Assembly (NCBI GenBank): GCA_964619285.1
Contig: CAZUCT010000344.1
Span: forward strand, 1 to 6,407
Direction: 5' to 3'
Origin: CALKCV01 sp964619285
GTDB taxonomy: Bacteria > Cyanobacteriota > Cyanobacteriia > Cyanobacteriales > Microcoleaceae
Length of the DNA stretch: 6,407 nucleotides
Under the pieces are notes generated by a model. It was given only the letters and a program-made list of their open reading frames with translations. It ran no database searches and was not told the DNA's origin. Position 1 is the first letter of the stretch. The number at the start of each line of letters is the position of its first letter. A program made the translations under genes and the position numbers. Below are positions 1 through 4,436 of the stretch, piece after piece.

Positions 1-1
1 G

Positions 2-44
2 TCTAAATAGTGATATTTAGAATCCCCGTGTCTTTAGACCGGGG
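2..44. other. Two adjacent hairpins upstream of the DUF928 gene
   Basis: TCTAAATA (2-9) and TATTTAGA (14-21) form a perfect 8-bp inverted repeat with a 4-nt loop. Immediately after, CCCCG (24-28) pairs with CGGGG (40-44), and GTC/GAC can extend the stem inside it across one bulged T. Neither is followed by a T-tract on the plus strand. They could be the 5' leader of the DUF928 mRNA or the tail of a gene outside the window. The only purine-rich Shine-Dalgarno-like run (GGGGAG, 41-46) lies partly inside the second stem and is 23 nt from the ATG at 70, too far for normal use. Confidence 0.4.
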
Positions 45-69
45 AGAACGTCAAAAAAGTGTAATTACT

Positions 70-891
70 ATGACCAGGCTCAGAGCTTCTCTTTCAATTG
101 CTTTATCCCTCGCTTTAGCCCCCACCATGGCGATGGCCCGGCCCATCGACCCCACTAACGGGGGAACTAATTTAGGGGAAAGTTTCCAAATGGCCCAATA
201 CAAACCCCCTGGCAATCTAGGAAAACCGCCGACCACTGGTGGAGGAACCAGAGGAAACTTAAAGTGTGCCCAGGATGCGGAGCTTCCCGAACCGAACCCC
301 CCTTTAACTCCTCTAATGCCATTATTAGCTCCCAATGTAGGAGCTGTGGGATTAACGGTTTCCGAAAATCCAGAGTTTTTCGTTTATGTACCTCAAACTT
401 CTGCCACCGAAGCAGAATTTATCTTAATGGATGAAGAAAACAACGAGGTTTACCAGACTAATTTGTCCCTTTCTGGGGAACCGGGAATAGTTAGCGTTAG
501 TCTGCCAGAAGACCGACCGCCCTTAGAAATAGGTAAAAATTATCGTTGGTTTTTTGCAGTTATGTGCGATCCCGAGGACCGAAGTCGAGACTTAGTAGTA
601 GGTGGTTGGACTCAAAGGGGAGAACTCGAAGCAGATTTAGCAGCTCAATTAGAGAAAACCACTAGAGCAGGCGATCGCTCTTTTATCTATGCCCAAAACG
701 GAATTTGGCACGATGCCCTATCGATTCTTGCCGAAGAGATTAGAAATTCCAATCGCAATGCTCTGGCGATCGTTCAATGGAAATTACTATTAGAATCGGC
801 GGGATTAGATACAGTTACCGAAGTTCCTTTGTTATTATCGACATCCGAGCCCTCAGATTCCCCGCCAGAAACAATCCTGCCTTTGAATTAA
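70..891 (+). CDS. Exported DUF928 family protein
   Basis: This encodes a 273-residue protein of the cyanobacterial DUF928 family, whose molecular function is not known. Residues 1-23 form a signal peptide: MTRLR, a hydrophobic run, then a signal-peptidase-I-like AMA site before RPIDP. The mature protein should act in the periplasm or outside. Family features seen are a Pro/Gly-rich stretch ending in GGGTRG (about 57-62), a cysteine at 66, a beta-rich core (EFFVYVP, AEFILMD, GIVSVSLP, YRWFFAVMCD with Cys166), and a helical C-terminal part with GIWHDAL (about 211-217) followed by WKLLLESAGL. The two cysteines might form a disulfide (inference). The open frame extends upstream to a GTG at 10, but those codons run through two hairpins and lack signal-peptide character, so the ATG at 70 is preferred. 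From memory, family members often lie near CHAT or CHASE2 genes; none is visible here because the window starts just upstream. Family assignment is fairly sure, function is not. Confidence 0.85.
   Translation: MTRLRASLSIALSLALAPTMAMARPIDPTNGGTNLGESFQMAQYKPPGNLGKPPTTGGGTRGNLKCAQDAELPEPNPPLTPLMPLLAPNVGAVGLTVSENPEFFVYVPQTSATEAEFILMDEENNEVYQTNLSLSGEPGIVSVSLPEDRPPLEIGKNYRWFFAVMCDPEDRSRDLVVGGWTQRGELEADLAAQLEKTTRAGDRSFIYAQNGIWHDALSILAEEIRNSNRNALAIVQWKLLLESAGLDTVTEVPLLLSTSEPSDSPPETILPLN
671..678. repeat. HIP1 octamer GCGATCGC (one of four)
   Basis: This is the highly iterated palindrome typical of many cyanobacterial genomes. Three further exact copies lie at 2794-2801, 3120-3127 and 3983-3990. All four are inside coding sequence (DUF928 gene, queE twice, lipid kinase). 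They are useful mainly as a taxonomic marker. Confidence 0.9.
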
Positions 892-922
892 GCGATCGGC
901 AAAAACCATTTATGCTTAAAAA

Positions 923-953
923 CCTCTAGCAAGACCTAAAGGTTTACTAGAGG
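923..953 (+). terminator. Stem-loop after the DUF928 gene, possible terminator
   Basis: CCTCTAG (923-929) pairs with CTAGAGG (947-953), and inside it ACCT (934-937) pairs with AGGT (940-943). The structure starts 31 nt after the stop codon of the DUF928 gene. There is no real T-tract after it, so it may be an mRNA 3'-end stabiliser or a weak terminator rather than a classical intrinsic one. Confidence 0.4.
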
Positions 954-1002
954 AAGGTAACTCTTAATTGATGAAAAATTTTAAAAAATGATGGCTGTCA
1001 AA

Positions 1003-1027
1003 GCGGAGGGCCGGAAACCGACCCCGC
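1003..1027 (-). terminator. GC-rich hairpin after the 189-residue ORF
   Basis: GCGG (1003-1006) pairs with CCGC (1024-1027), and GGCCGG (1009-1014) with CCGACC (1018-1023), around an AAA loop with a 2-nt bulge. One position is a G-U wobble in the minus-strand RNA but a mismatch in plus-strand RNA, so the fold favours a minus transcript. It begins 5 nt beyond the stop codon of the gene at 1033-1602. The nearest T-rich run on the minus strand comes about 15 nt later, so this is not a textbook intrinsic terminator. Confidence 0.35.
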
Positions 1028-1032
1028 GCCAA

Positions 1033-1602
1033 TCAATCGTCGATGATATTGGCCCAGGCAGGGAACGACGGCGGGAAAAAATTGAGATCGTAATCCGACT
1101 CTTCCCACTCCCGAACCCACAGGGGAACTTTACCGCCATCTGGAGTCTTAGAGAACTGGCGCTCTTTGGCATCGATCGTTTGAAATATGTGTTTGAGCGT
1201 ATCTCCGCGATCCAATGCATTACTAAGAGCCTCATCCAATTCTGGAGGTACGCGCTTGACTCTTTGTTTGTTATCTTCGAGCCACAGCAGTTTTAGGGAT
1301 TTTAAAGCTCTGGGACTGAGGCTGCTCCTATAGTAAACTCGCTTGAGTTGGGCCACCGGCTCCAAACTCCGCTCAATTCTACGAATTTGCTGCAGTCGTA
1401 AATAATGCCATTCCGCCAGATGCTTTCGCTCTTCCGGCGGAATTTGTCCCTTACTGGTGGCGTGTTGGAAAGCGTATTTGGCACAACTACACCCAAGATT
1501 GGCAAGCAAATGGATTAACTGCCTTTCTTTGGGCGTGGCCTGACGCCTTTCCTGGGTTTTAGTCGATACCCTTTTTCTTCTAGGGGTCGTGGTTGTAATC
1601 AT
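1033..1602 (-). CDS. Unrecognised basic 189-residue protein
   Basis: I do not recognise this family. The N-terminus is basic (PRRKRVS, then TQERRQ), with no signal peptide or membrane segment, so a cytoplasmic place is likely. The middle (about 25-145) looks mainly helical and is rich in Arg, Lys, Leu and Glu. There is a C-x-C pair (Cys38, Cys40) in LGCSCAKYAF. The C-terminal end has aromatic residues (LWVREWEE, LNFFPPSFPAW) and finishes in an acidic IIDD. The basic helical composition would suit nucleic-acid binding, but that is only a guess. The open frame continues upstream to 1770, but those extra 56 codons translate the low-complexity G/C-rich repeat (WGVWGVWGGWG, CPPCLPCPPCLP), so the ATG at 1602 is chosen. 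No clear Shine-Dalgarno is seen there. The length of the open frame and its protein-like composition support a real gene. Confidence 0.6.
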   Translation of the reverse strand: MITTTTPRRKRVSTKTQERRQATPKERQLIHLLANLGCSCAKYAFQHATSKGQIPPEERKHLAEWHYLRLQQIRRIERSLEPVAQLKRVYYRSSLSPRALKSLKLLWLEDNKQRVKRVPPELDEALSNALDRGDTLKHIFQTIDAKERQFSKTPDGGKVPLWVREWEESDYDLNFFPPSFPAWANIIDD

Positions 1603-1643
1603 TCTGGTTGTTTCCGATCGTTGGACATTCAGGAGACCTCTTA

Positions 1644-1775
1644 GGGAGAGGGTGGGGAGTGTGGGGGGTGTGGGGAGACAAGGGGGACAAGGGAGACAAG
1701 GGGGACAAGCTTCGTTCGATGGGTTTTTAAACTCTCCCCACCCTCCCCACACTCCCCACACTCCCCACACTCCCC
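1644..1775. repeat. G-rich / C-rich imperfect inverted repeat
   Basis: The left arm (about 1644-1676) repeats GTGGGGAG-type units. The right arm (about 1735-1775) is built of CCCCACACT-type units in the opposite orientation. The best perfect match is 15 bp (GTGGGGAGTGTGGGG and its complement), and the arms could form a very stable long hairpin around a roughly 58-bp loop. The element lies between the stop of the small exported-protein gene (1841) and the start of the 189-residue gene (1602), both on the minus strand. Similar GTGGGG-type repeats occur between genes in several filamentous cyanobacteria, as I recall. Confidence 0.75.
1676..1710. repeat. 9-bp tandem repeat, about four units
   Basis: AGACAAGGG (1676-1684), GGACAAGGG (1685-1693), AGACAAGGG (1694-1702) and GGACAAGC (1703-1710) follow each other without spacers, alternating A and G at the first position. 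The array fills most of the loop of the larger inverted repeat. Confidence 0.85.
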
Positions 1776-1840
1776 CTGGCCCGTCCTCTAGCAGCCCTTA
1801 AATTCAGTCTAAGCTCTCCCAAGCGGGGAAATTGAATAAA

Positions 1841-2071
1841 TTAGTCTGAAGTAGTTTTAGTGTCCCCTGTTTGGACGTTCTCCGGGTTGCCATCTTCATC
1901 CGTAGCCGTGTAGTTAGCTTGGCTGGTACTATTCCCCAAAATGGCAGCCCGGATGGCCATAACAGCCACCTTTTGATTAGAACCCCCATTTTCGGCCAGA
2001 GATTTGTTTGGCAGGAAAAAGATCGAACCCGTAGAGGCAACTAGCCCCAAGATAACAATGATTCGTTTCAT
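1841..2071 (-). CDS. Small exported protein, 76 residues, unrecognised
   Basis: The protein begins with a textbook signal peptide: MKR, a hydrophobic core IIVILGLVASTGSIFFL, and an SLA signal-peptidase-I-like site, with cleavage predicted after residue 26. The predicted mature part is only about 50 residues, hydrophilic and acidic toward the end (TDEDGNPENVQTGD), with no cysteine, so neither a lipoprotein nor disulfide-rich. I recognise no family. The ATG at 2071 is preceded by AGGGTG at a spacing of 8 nt, a plausible weak ribosome-binding site. The upstream DNA holds a 14-bp palindrome (2163-2176) that could be an operator. The stop is 238 bp ahead of the next minus-strand start at 1602, with a large inverted repeat between, so co-transcription is uncertain. 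An overlapping frame at 1804-2040 lacks a signal peptide and is taken as a shadow. Confidence 0.6.
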   Translation of the reverse strand: MKRIIVILGLVASTGSIFFLPNKSLAENGGSNQKVAVMAIRAAILGNSTSQANYTATDEDGNPENVQTGDTKTTSD

Positions 2072-2111
2072 AGTTGATGCACCCTGTTTTTAAACAACAA
2101 ACAGTTTCTAA

Positions 2112-2228
2112 CGCTTCCAAACAATTAAATTTGGGTTATTGCAATAGACCTGTTGCTTACTCGGCAAATATTTGCCAATATAAAAGAAGCATAGGCACAA
2201 CCTGATGCACGCTTAACGTTTGGAAGCG
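2112..2228. repeat. 11-bp inverted repeat pair, 95 bp apart
   Basis: CGCTTCCAAAC (2112-2122) and its exact complement GTTTGGAAGCG (2218-2228) bracket the presumed promoter region of the minus-strand gene at 1841-2071. They could be paired binding sites or the ends of a small inserted element. An 8-bp direct repeat TGATGCAC also occurs at 2075-2082 and 2203-2210. Confidence 0.55.
2163..2176. promoter_or_regulatory. 14-bp perfect palindrome, possible operator
   Basis: GGCAAATATTTGCC is perfectly self-complementary and lies 92-105 bp upstream of the ATG at 2071. On the plus side it is followed almost at once by TATAAA (2179-2184), and on the minus side it is preceded by TATATT, so AT-rich hexamers able to serve as -10 boxes lie beside it in both directions. 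No good -35 at 16-18 bp spacing was found for either. A binding site for a dimeric regulator is an inference from symmetry alone. Confidence 0.35.
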
Positions 2229-2291
2229 AAGTTTTAGTAGTTTCTCTACTATTCTCTCCCCAAACTCTTGTTTTGGGATCCGGACGTTGAG

Positions 2292-2409
2292 CCATCAGGG
2301 AGTTAAACCATCAGGGAGTTAGTCCATCTAGGAGTTAATTCATCAGGTGCATCTACTATTAAATAAATGGAGTTAAGCCATCAGGGGGCATCTCCATCTG
2401 CAGTTCTGT
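2292..2409. repeat. Degenerate 16-bp tandem repeat
   Basis: Units with consensus CCATCAGGGAGTTAAN follow each other at exactly 16-bp steps: 2292-2307, 2308-2323, 2324-2339 and 2340-2355. After a 22-bp AT-rich break, two further units keep the same step (2378-2393 and 2394-2409) with drift to CCATCAGGGGGCATCT and CCATCTGCAGTTCTGT. The step is not a multiple of three, so it does not encode a regular peptide repeat. Confidence 0.8.
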
Positions 2410-2425
2410 CTGCCGCTGTTTATGA
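2371..2425. repeat. Left copy of a 55-bp exact duplicate at the gap edge
   Basis: This begins AGTTAAGCCATCAGG, ends GCTGTTTATGA and runs exactly to the first N. It is identical over all 55 bp to 2526-2580. Identity ending precisely at both gap borders is the pattern expected from contig ends that share one assembly k-mer. Confidence 0.95.
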
Positions 2426-2525
2426 NNNNNNNNNNNNNNNNNNNNNNNNNNNNNNNNNNNNNNNNNNNNNNNNNNNNNNNNNNNNNNNNNNNNNNNNNNN
2501 NNNNNNNNNNNNNNNNNNNNNNNNN
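2426..2525. other. Assembly gap of exactly 100 N
   Basis: A run of exactly 100 undetermined bases is a common scaffolding default for a gap of unknown size. Because the sequence on both sides is identical for 55 bp, the real distance may be zero after collapsing one copy, or may contain further repeat copies. Confidence 0.97.
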
Positions 2526-2580
2526 AGTTAAGCCATCAGGGGGCATCTCCATCTGCAGTTCTGTCTGCCGCTGTTTATGA
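2526..2580. repeat. Right copy of the 55-bp exact duplicate
   Basis: This is identical to 2371-2425 and starts at the first base after the Ns. Only this copy continues into the full terminator hairpin. The left copy ends one base after the left arm of that hairpin. Confidence 0.95.
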
Positions 2581-2602
2581 TTTCGTAAACGGCGGTTTTT
2601 TT
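2568..2602 (+). terminator. Strong intrinsic terminator, plus strand
   Basis: The left arm CCGCTGTTTATG (2568-2579) pairs with CGTAAACGGCGG (2584-2595) over 12 bp, including two G-U wobbles, around a 4-nt ATTT loop. Seven Ts follow directly (2596-2602). On the minus strand the hairpin is not followed by a T-run, so it acts in the plus direction and not on queE, which comes toward it from the right. No plus-strand gene is visible that it would serve. Confidence 0.8.
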
Positions 2603-2609
2603 ATGTTTT

Positions 2610-2636
2610 GGGAATGGGGAATGGGGAATGGGGAAT
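2610..2636. repeat. GGGGAAT heptamer array
   Basis: One partial unit and three full units of GGGGAAT stand in tandem just after the terminator. This is a short tandemly repeated sequence of the kind scattered between genes in filamentous cyanobacteria. Confidence 0.9.
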
Positions 2637-2661
2637 AAATAATAGGAAATTGGAAAGATTG

Positions 2662-2710
2662 TAGTTAGCAATTAGCCATTAGCAATTAGCCATTAGCCAT
2701 TAGCCATTAT
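2662..2710. repeat. CAATTAG / CCATTAG heptamer array at the queE 3' end
   Basis: After a degenerate start, about six 7-bp units alternate between CAATTAG and CCATTAG from 2669 on. The array runs into the queE stop codon (2707-2709), so the end of that reading frame touches the repeat. Confidence 0.9.
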
Positions 2711-3327
2711 TTGACCCCCAAATACTTATGTAATTGGACTGATAGTCGATATTGGGGAAACTTTTTTAGTAATTCTAAGACTAACTGCAAAGAGCGATCG
2801 CCCCCAGACCATTCTGGCTGCAAAAAAACAGGGATAGCATTTCTTGGTGGTAAATATTTAGCGTAATATTCCAATTCTAAACCGGTCTCTATTACCAGTT
2901 TAATCTCGTTAGCCCTTGCCCGCATTTGAGGTAGTACGGGATACTGAGGATTAAGATGTTCTTTAGGGCTAAGAGTTACCCAAACTTGAGGAGAAATCTC
3001 CTGCCAAAAACAACCGGAAGTCTCGATAGAAACTTGTCTGCCAGTAGCTTCTATTTTGTTAATTAAATCTGGAAGTTGGCGGTGGATAAAAGGTTCGCCT
3101 CCAGAAATAACAACTCGGGGCGATCGCAACTCTTCTATTAATTCCTCAAAACTTCTTTTTACGCGAGGCAAATCTCCTCCCCCATCTGCATAACCGGTAT
3201 CGCAATAATGACAGCCAACCGGACAACCGGCTAACCGAATAAAATCTACGGGAGTACCCGTCCAAAATCCTTCTCCTTGAAGAGTTTCTTGGAAGGTTTC
3301 GTGGACTGGAATTATCAGATTATCCAT
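2707..3327 (-). CDS. queE: 7-carboxy-7-deazaguanine synthase QueE (radical SAM)
   Basis: QueE converts 6-carboxy-tetrahydropterin to 7-carboxy-7-deazaguanine with S-adenosylmethionine, a [4Fe-4S] cluster and Mg2+. This is a middle step toward preQ0 and queuosine in tRNA, in the cytoplasm. The 206-residue product has substrate-loop residues LQGEGFWTG near the start, the cluster motif C-x3-C-x2-C (Cys35, Cys39, Cys42) followed by Asp43-Thr44 (the Thr contacts Mg2+ in characterised homologues), SGGEP (75-79) for SAM binding, IETSG (101-105), SPK (120-122), LQPE (169-172), and a typical end SVQLHKYLGV. Length fits the family and no key residue is missing. A TTG six bases upstream would add two residues but lies in the repeat, so the ATG at 3327 is chosen. 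No Shine-Dalgarno is present, because a heptamer array ends three bases before the ATG. No other queuosine gene lies nearby. The enzyme assignment is firm. Confidence 0.95.
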   Translation of the reverse strand: MDNLIIPVHETFQETLQGEGFWTGTPVDFIRLAGCPVGCHYCDTGYADGGGDLPRVKRSFEELIEELRSPRVVISGGEPFIHRQLPDLINKIEATGRQVSIETSGCFWQEISPQVWVTLSPKEHLNPQYPVLPQMRARANEIKLVIETGLELEYYAKYLPPRNAIPVFLQPEWSGGDRSLQLVLELLKKFPQYRLSVQLHKYLGVK

Positions 3328-3330
3328 TGG

Positions 3331-3379
3331 CAATTAACAATTAACAATTAACAATCAACAATTAACAATTAACAATTAG
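3331..3379. repeat. CAATTAA heptamer array upstream of queE
   Basis: Seven consecutive 7-bp units are present: CAATTAA six times, one of them drifted to CAATCAA, then CAATTAG. The array fills over half of the 90-bp spacer between the lipid-kinase stop and the queE start, and ends three bases before the queE ATG, where a ribosome-binding site would normally lie. Confidence 0.95.
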
Positions 3380-3417
3380 CTTGATTCCAACTTAAAAGAC
3401 ATCCGATTTAGCGTTAT

Positions 3418-4350
3418 TTAATTTGAAAATTTCCGCTTTTTTTTTTGGGGAATAATAACTAGCAAAGCCTCGGGAATTACTTGAAAATATGCCGGAGTGT
3501 AAGTAGTAACTTCTCCATCGGTATTAATCGGATAAGCTTGGCTAGTAAAAACCTCCATTTCCGAACCAGAAAAAGTACGAACGCCAAATTTTTCTTCGTA
3601 TCTGCCTAAATGCAAAGCAGGCAATACACCTATAAGCTGCCAGCAATGTTTGATTTCTAAACTGTATAAATCCAATCGTTGGTCGTCAATAGTCGCGTCG
3701 TGGGCGATAGTCATACCACCCCCATAATGTCGTCCGTTTCCTACCGCTATTTGCAGAGTTTTCACCGTTGAAGAAAGACCGTCAAAGCGAATTTCTGCGC
3801 TAAAAGCTTTGCTTTTTAAAATACTTCTAATAGCAGTAATAGCATAAGCAAAAATGCCCCAACGAAGCTTGAATTCTTTAGTTAGCTGACGGGCTACTTC
3901 TACGCTTAGTCCGATACTGGCAACGTTGAAAAAATATTTGCCATTTACGCAGCCCAAATCGATGTAATGTTTTTTACCAGTAGCGATCGCCCGACAAGCT
4001 GCTTCTAAATTGAAGGGAATGCCTAAAGTCTTTGCTAAGTCATTAGCAGTTCCCAATGGTAAAATCGCCAAAGGCAAACCGGTTTCTATTAAAGCCTCAA
4101 CTGCTAAATTTAAGGTTCCATCTCCCCCCGCAATAATGACAAAATCTATTGCTTCTTGATATTTGAAAATAAACTTTCCAAAATCTAGAGGAGATTCTGT
4201 TTGTTTGTAAAGAATTTCTAACCCTAGTTTCTGTAAATAAACTACCGCTTTCGATAGTTCTTTTTTAACTTTTCTAGCGTGAGGATTTGCTAGCAGTAAA
4301 GCTTTTTTTAATTCTTTTTTTGTCTTATTTAAAACTAAATTTTCTTCCAT
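3418..4350 (-). CDS. YegS/DgkB-type diacylglycerol (lipid) kinase
   Basis: Members phosphorylate diacylglycerol or related lipids at the cytoplasmic face of the membrane, feeding phosphatidic acid back to lipid synthesis; the exact substrate here is unknown. The 310-residue protein has the DAGK catalytic N-domain with nucleotide motif GGDGTLN (75-81) and LPLGTANDLAKTLG (97 onward). The C-terminal beta domain contains the glycine-rich YGGG (209-212) and the late INTDGEV motif (275-280), with the Asp and Glu of the family's active-site region. The N- and C-termini are Lys-rich. Length matches the family. The open frame reaches further to a TTG at 4377, but those nine residues come from a heptamer repeat, so the ATG at 4350 is used. 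It is preceded by an A-run (CAAAAAAAA) rather than a Shine-Dalgarno. It lies between the phosphoesterase and queE genes on the same strand; co-transcription is possible but unproven. Confidence 0.92.
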   Translation of the reverse strand: MEENLVLNKTKKELKKALLLANPHARKVKKELSKAVVYLQKLGLEILYKQTESPLDFGKFIFKYQEAIDFVIIAGGDGTLNLAVEALIETGLPLAILPLGTANDLAKTLGIPFNLEAACRAIATGKKHYIDLGCVNGKYFFNVASIGLSVEVARQLTKEFKLRWGIFAYAITAIRSILKSKAFSAEIRFDGLSSTVKTLQIAVGNGRHYGGGMTIAHDATIDDQRLDLYSLEIKHCWQLIGVLPALHLGRYEEKFGVRTFSGSEMEVFTSQAYPINTDGEVTTYTPAYFQVIPEALLVIIPQKKKRKFSN

Positions 4351-4360
4351 TTTTTTTTGA

Positions 4361-4395
4361 CAATTAGCAATTAGCAATTAGCAATTAGCAAAAAG
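4361..4395. repeat. CAATTAG heptamer array upstream of the lipid kinase gene
   Basis: Four exact CAATTAG units (4361-4388) are followed by a decayed unit (CAAAAAG). The array lies in the 86-bp spacer between the phosphoesterase stop and the kinase ATG, ending 10 bases from that ATG. Confidence 0.95.
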
Positions 4396-4436
4396 CAATA
4401 GGTATTTGGTTATCTTCAAAATTGCAGTCCCCGCTG

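Larger units (their letters stand above)
2185..2602 (+). ncRNA. Candidate non-coding RNA ending at an orphan terminator
   Basis: The strong plus-strand terminator at 2568-2602 needs a transcript, yet no plausible plus-strand protein gene lies between 892 and it in the visible sequence. Upstream are TATAAA (2179-2184), two small hairpins (2236-2250 and 2259-2277), and a 16-bp tandem repeat. A structured, repeat-containing RNA starting near 2190 would fit. The 5' end is a guess, no good -35 box is seen, and the 100-N gap could hide the true gene. If the 55-bp copies are one and the same, the RNA would be about 260 nt. Confidence 0.25.
2072..2706. other. 635-bp stretch without a convincing protein gene
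   Basis: In order this stretch holds: the upstream region of the small exported-protein gene with an 11-bp inverted repeat and a 14-bp palindrome (2112-2228); small hairpins AGTAG/CTACT (2236-2250) and CCCAAA/TTTGGG (2259-2277); a 16-bp tandem repeat (2292-2409); an assembly gap of 100 N (2426-2525) between identical 55-bp copies; a strong plus-strand terminator (2568-2602); a GGGGAAT array; and a CAATTAG/CCATTAG array running into the stop of queE. No open frame longer than about 40 codons is convincing. Confidence 0.8.

Noticed and set aside
10..69. Upstream GTG-started extension of the DUF928 gene by 20 codons
   Set aside because: The extension reads through two hairpins and would put charged residues before an otherwise perfect signal peptide starting at the ATG at 70.
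988..1296. Plus-strand ORF of 102 codons
   Set aside because: It overlaps the opposite strand of the 189-residue gene and has no recognisable protein features or ribosome-binding site.
1603..1770. 56-codon N-terminal extension of the 189-residue protein
   Set aside because: It is a translation of the G/C-rich tandem repeats (WGVWG, CPPCLP), a low-complexity by-product rather than a real N-terminus.
1589..1801. Plus-strand ORF of 70 codons across the G-rich repeat
   Set aside because: Most of it is repeat-derived (GGQGRQGGQ, PHTPHTPHT), and it opposes the better-supported minus-strand gene.
1804..2040. Alternative minus-strand ORF overlapping the small exported-protein gene
   Set aside because: It lacks the signal peptide, is rich in Arg/Trp/Pro as expected for an off-frame reading, and has a worse start.
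2292..2409. CRISPR array
   Set aside because: The units are only 16 bp, contiguous and decayed, with no unique spacers and no cas genes nearby.
2371..2580. Target-site duplication or att direct repeats flanking an inserted element
   Set aside because: The 55-bp copies end exactly at the N borders, which an assembly k-mer overlap explains more simply. It remains possible only if the gap proves to hold real sequence.
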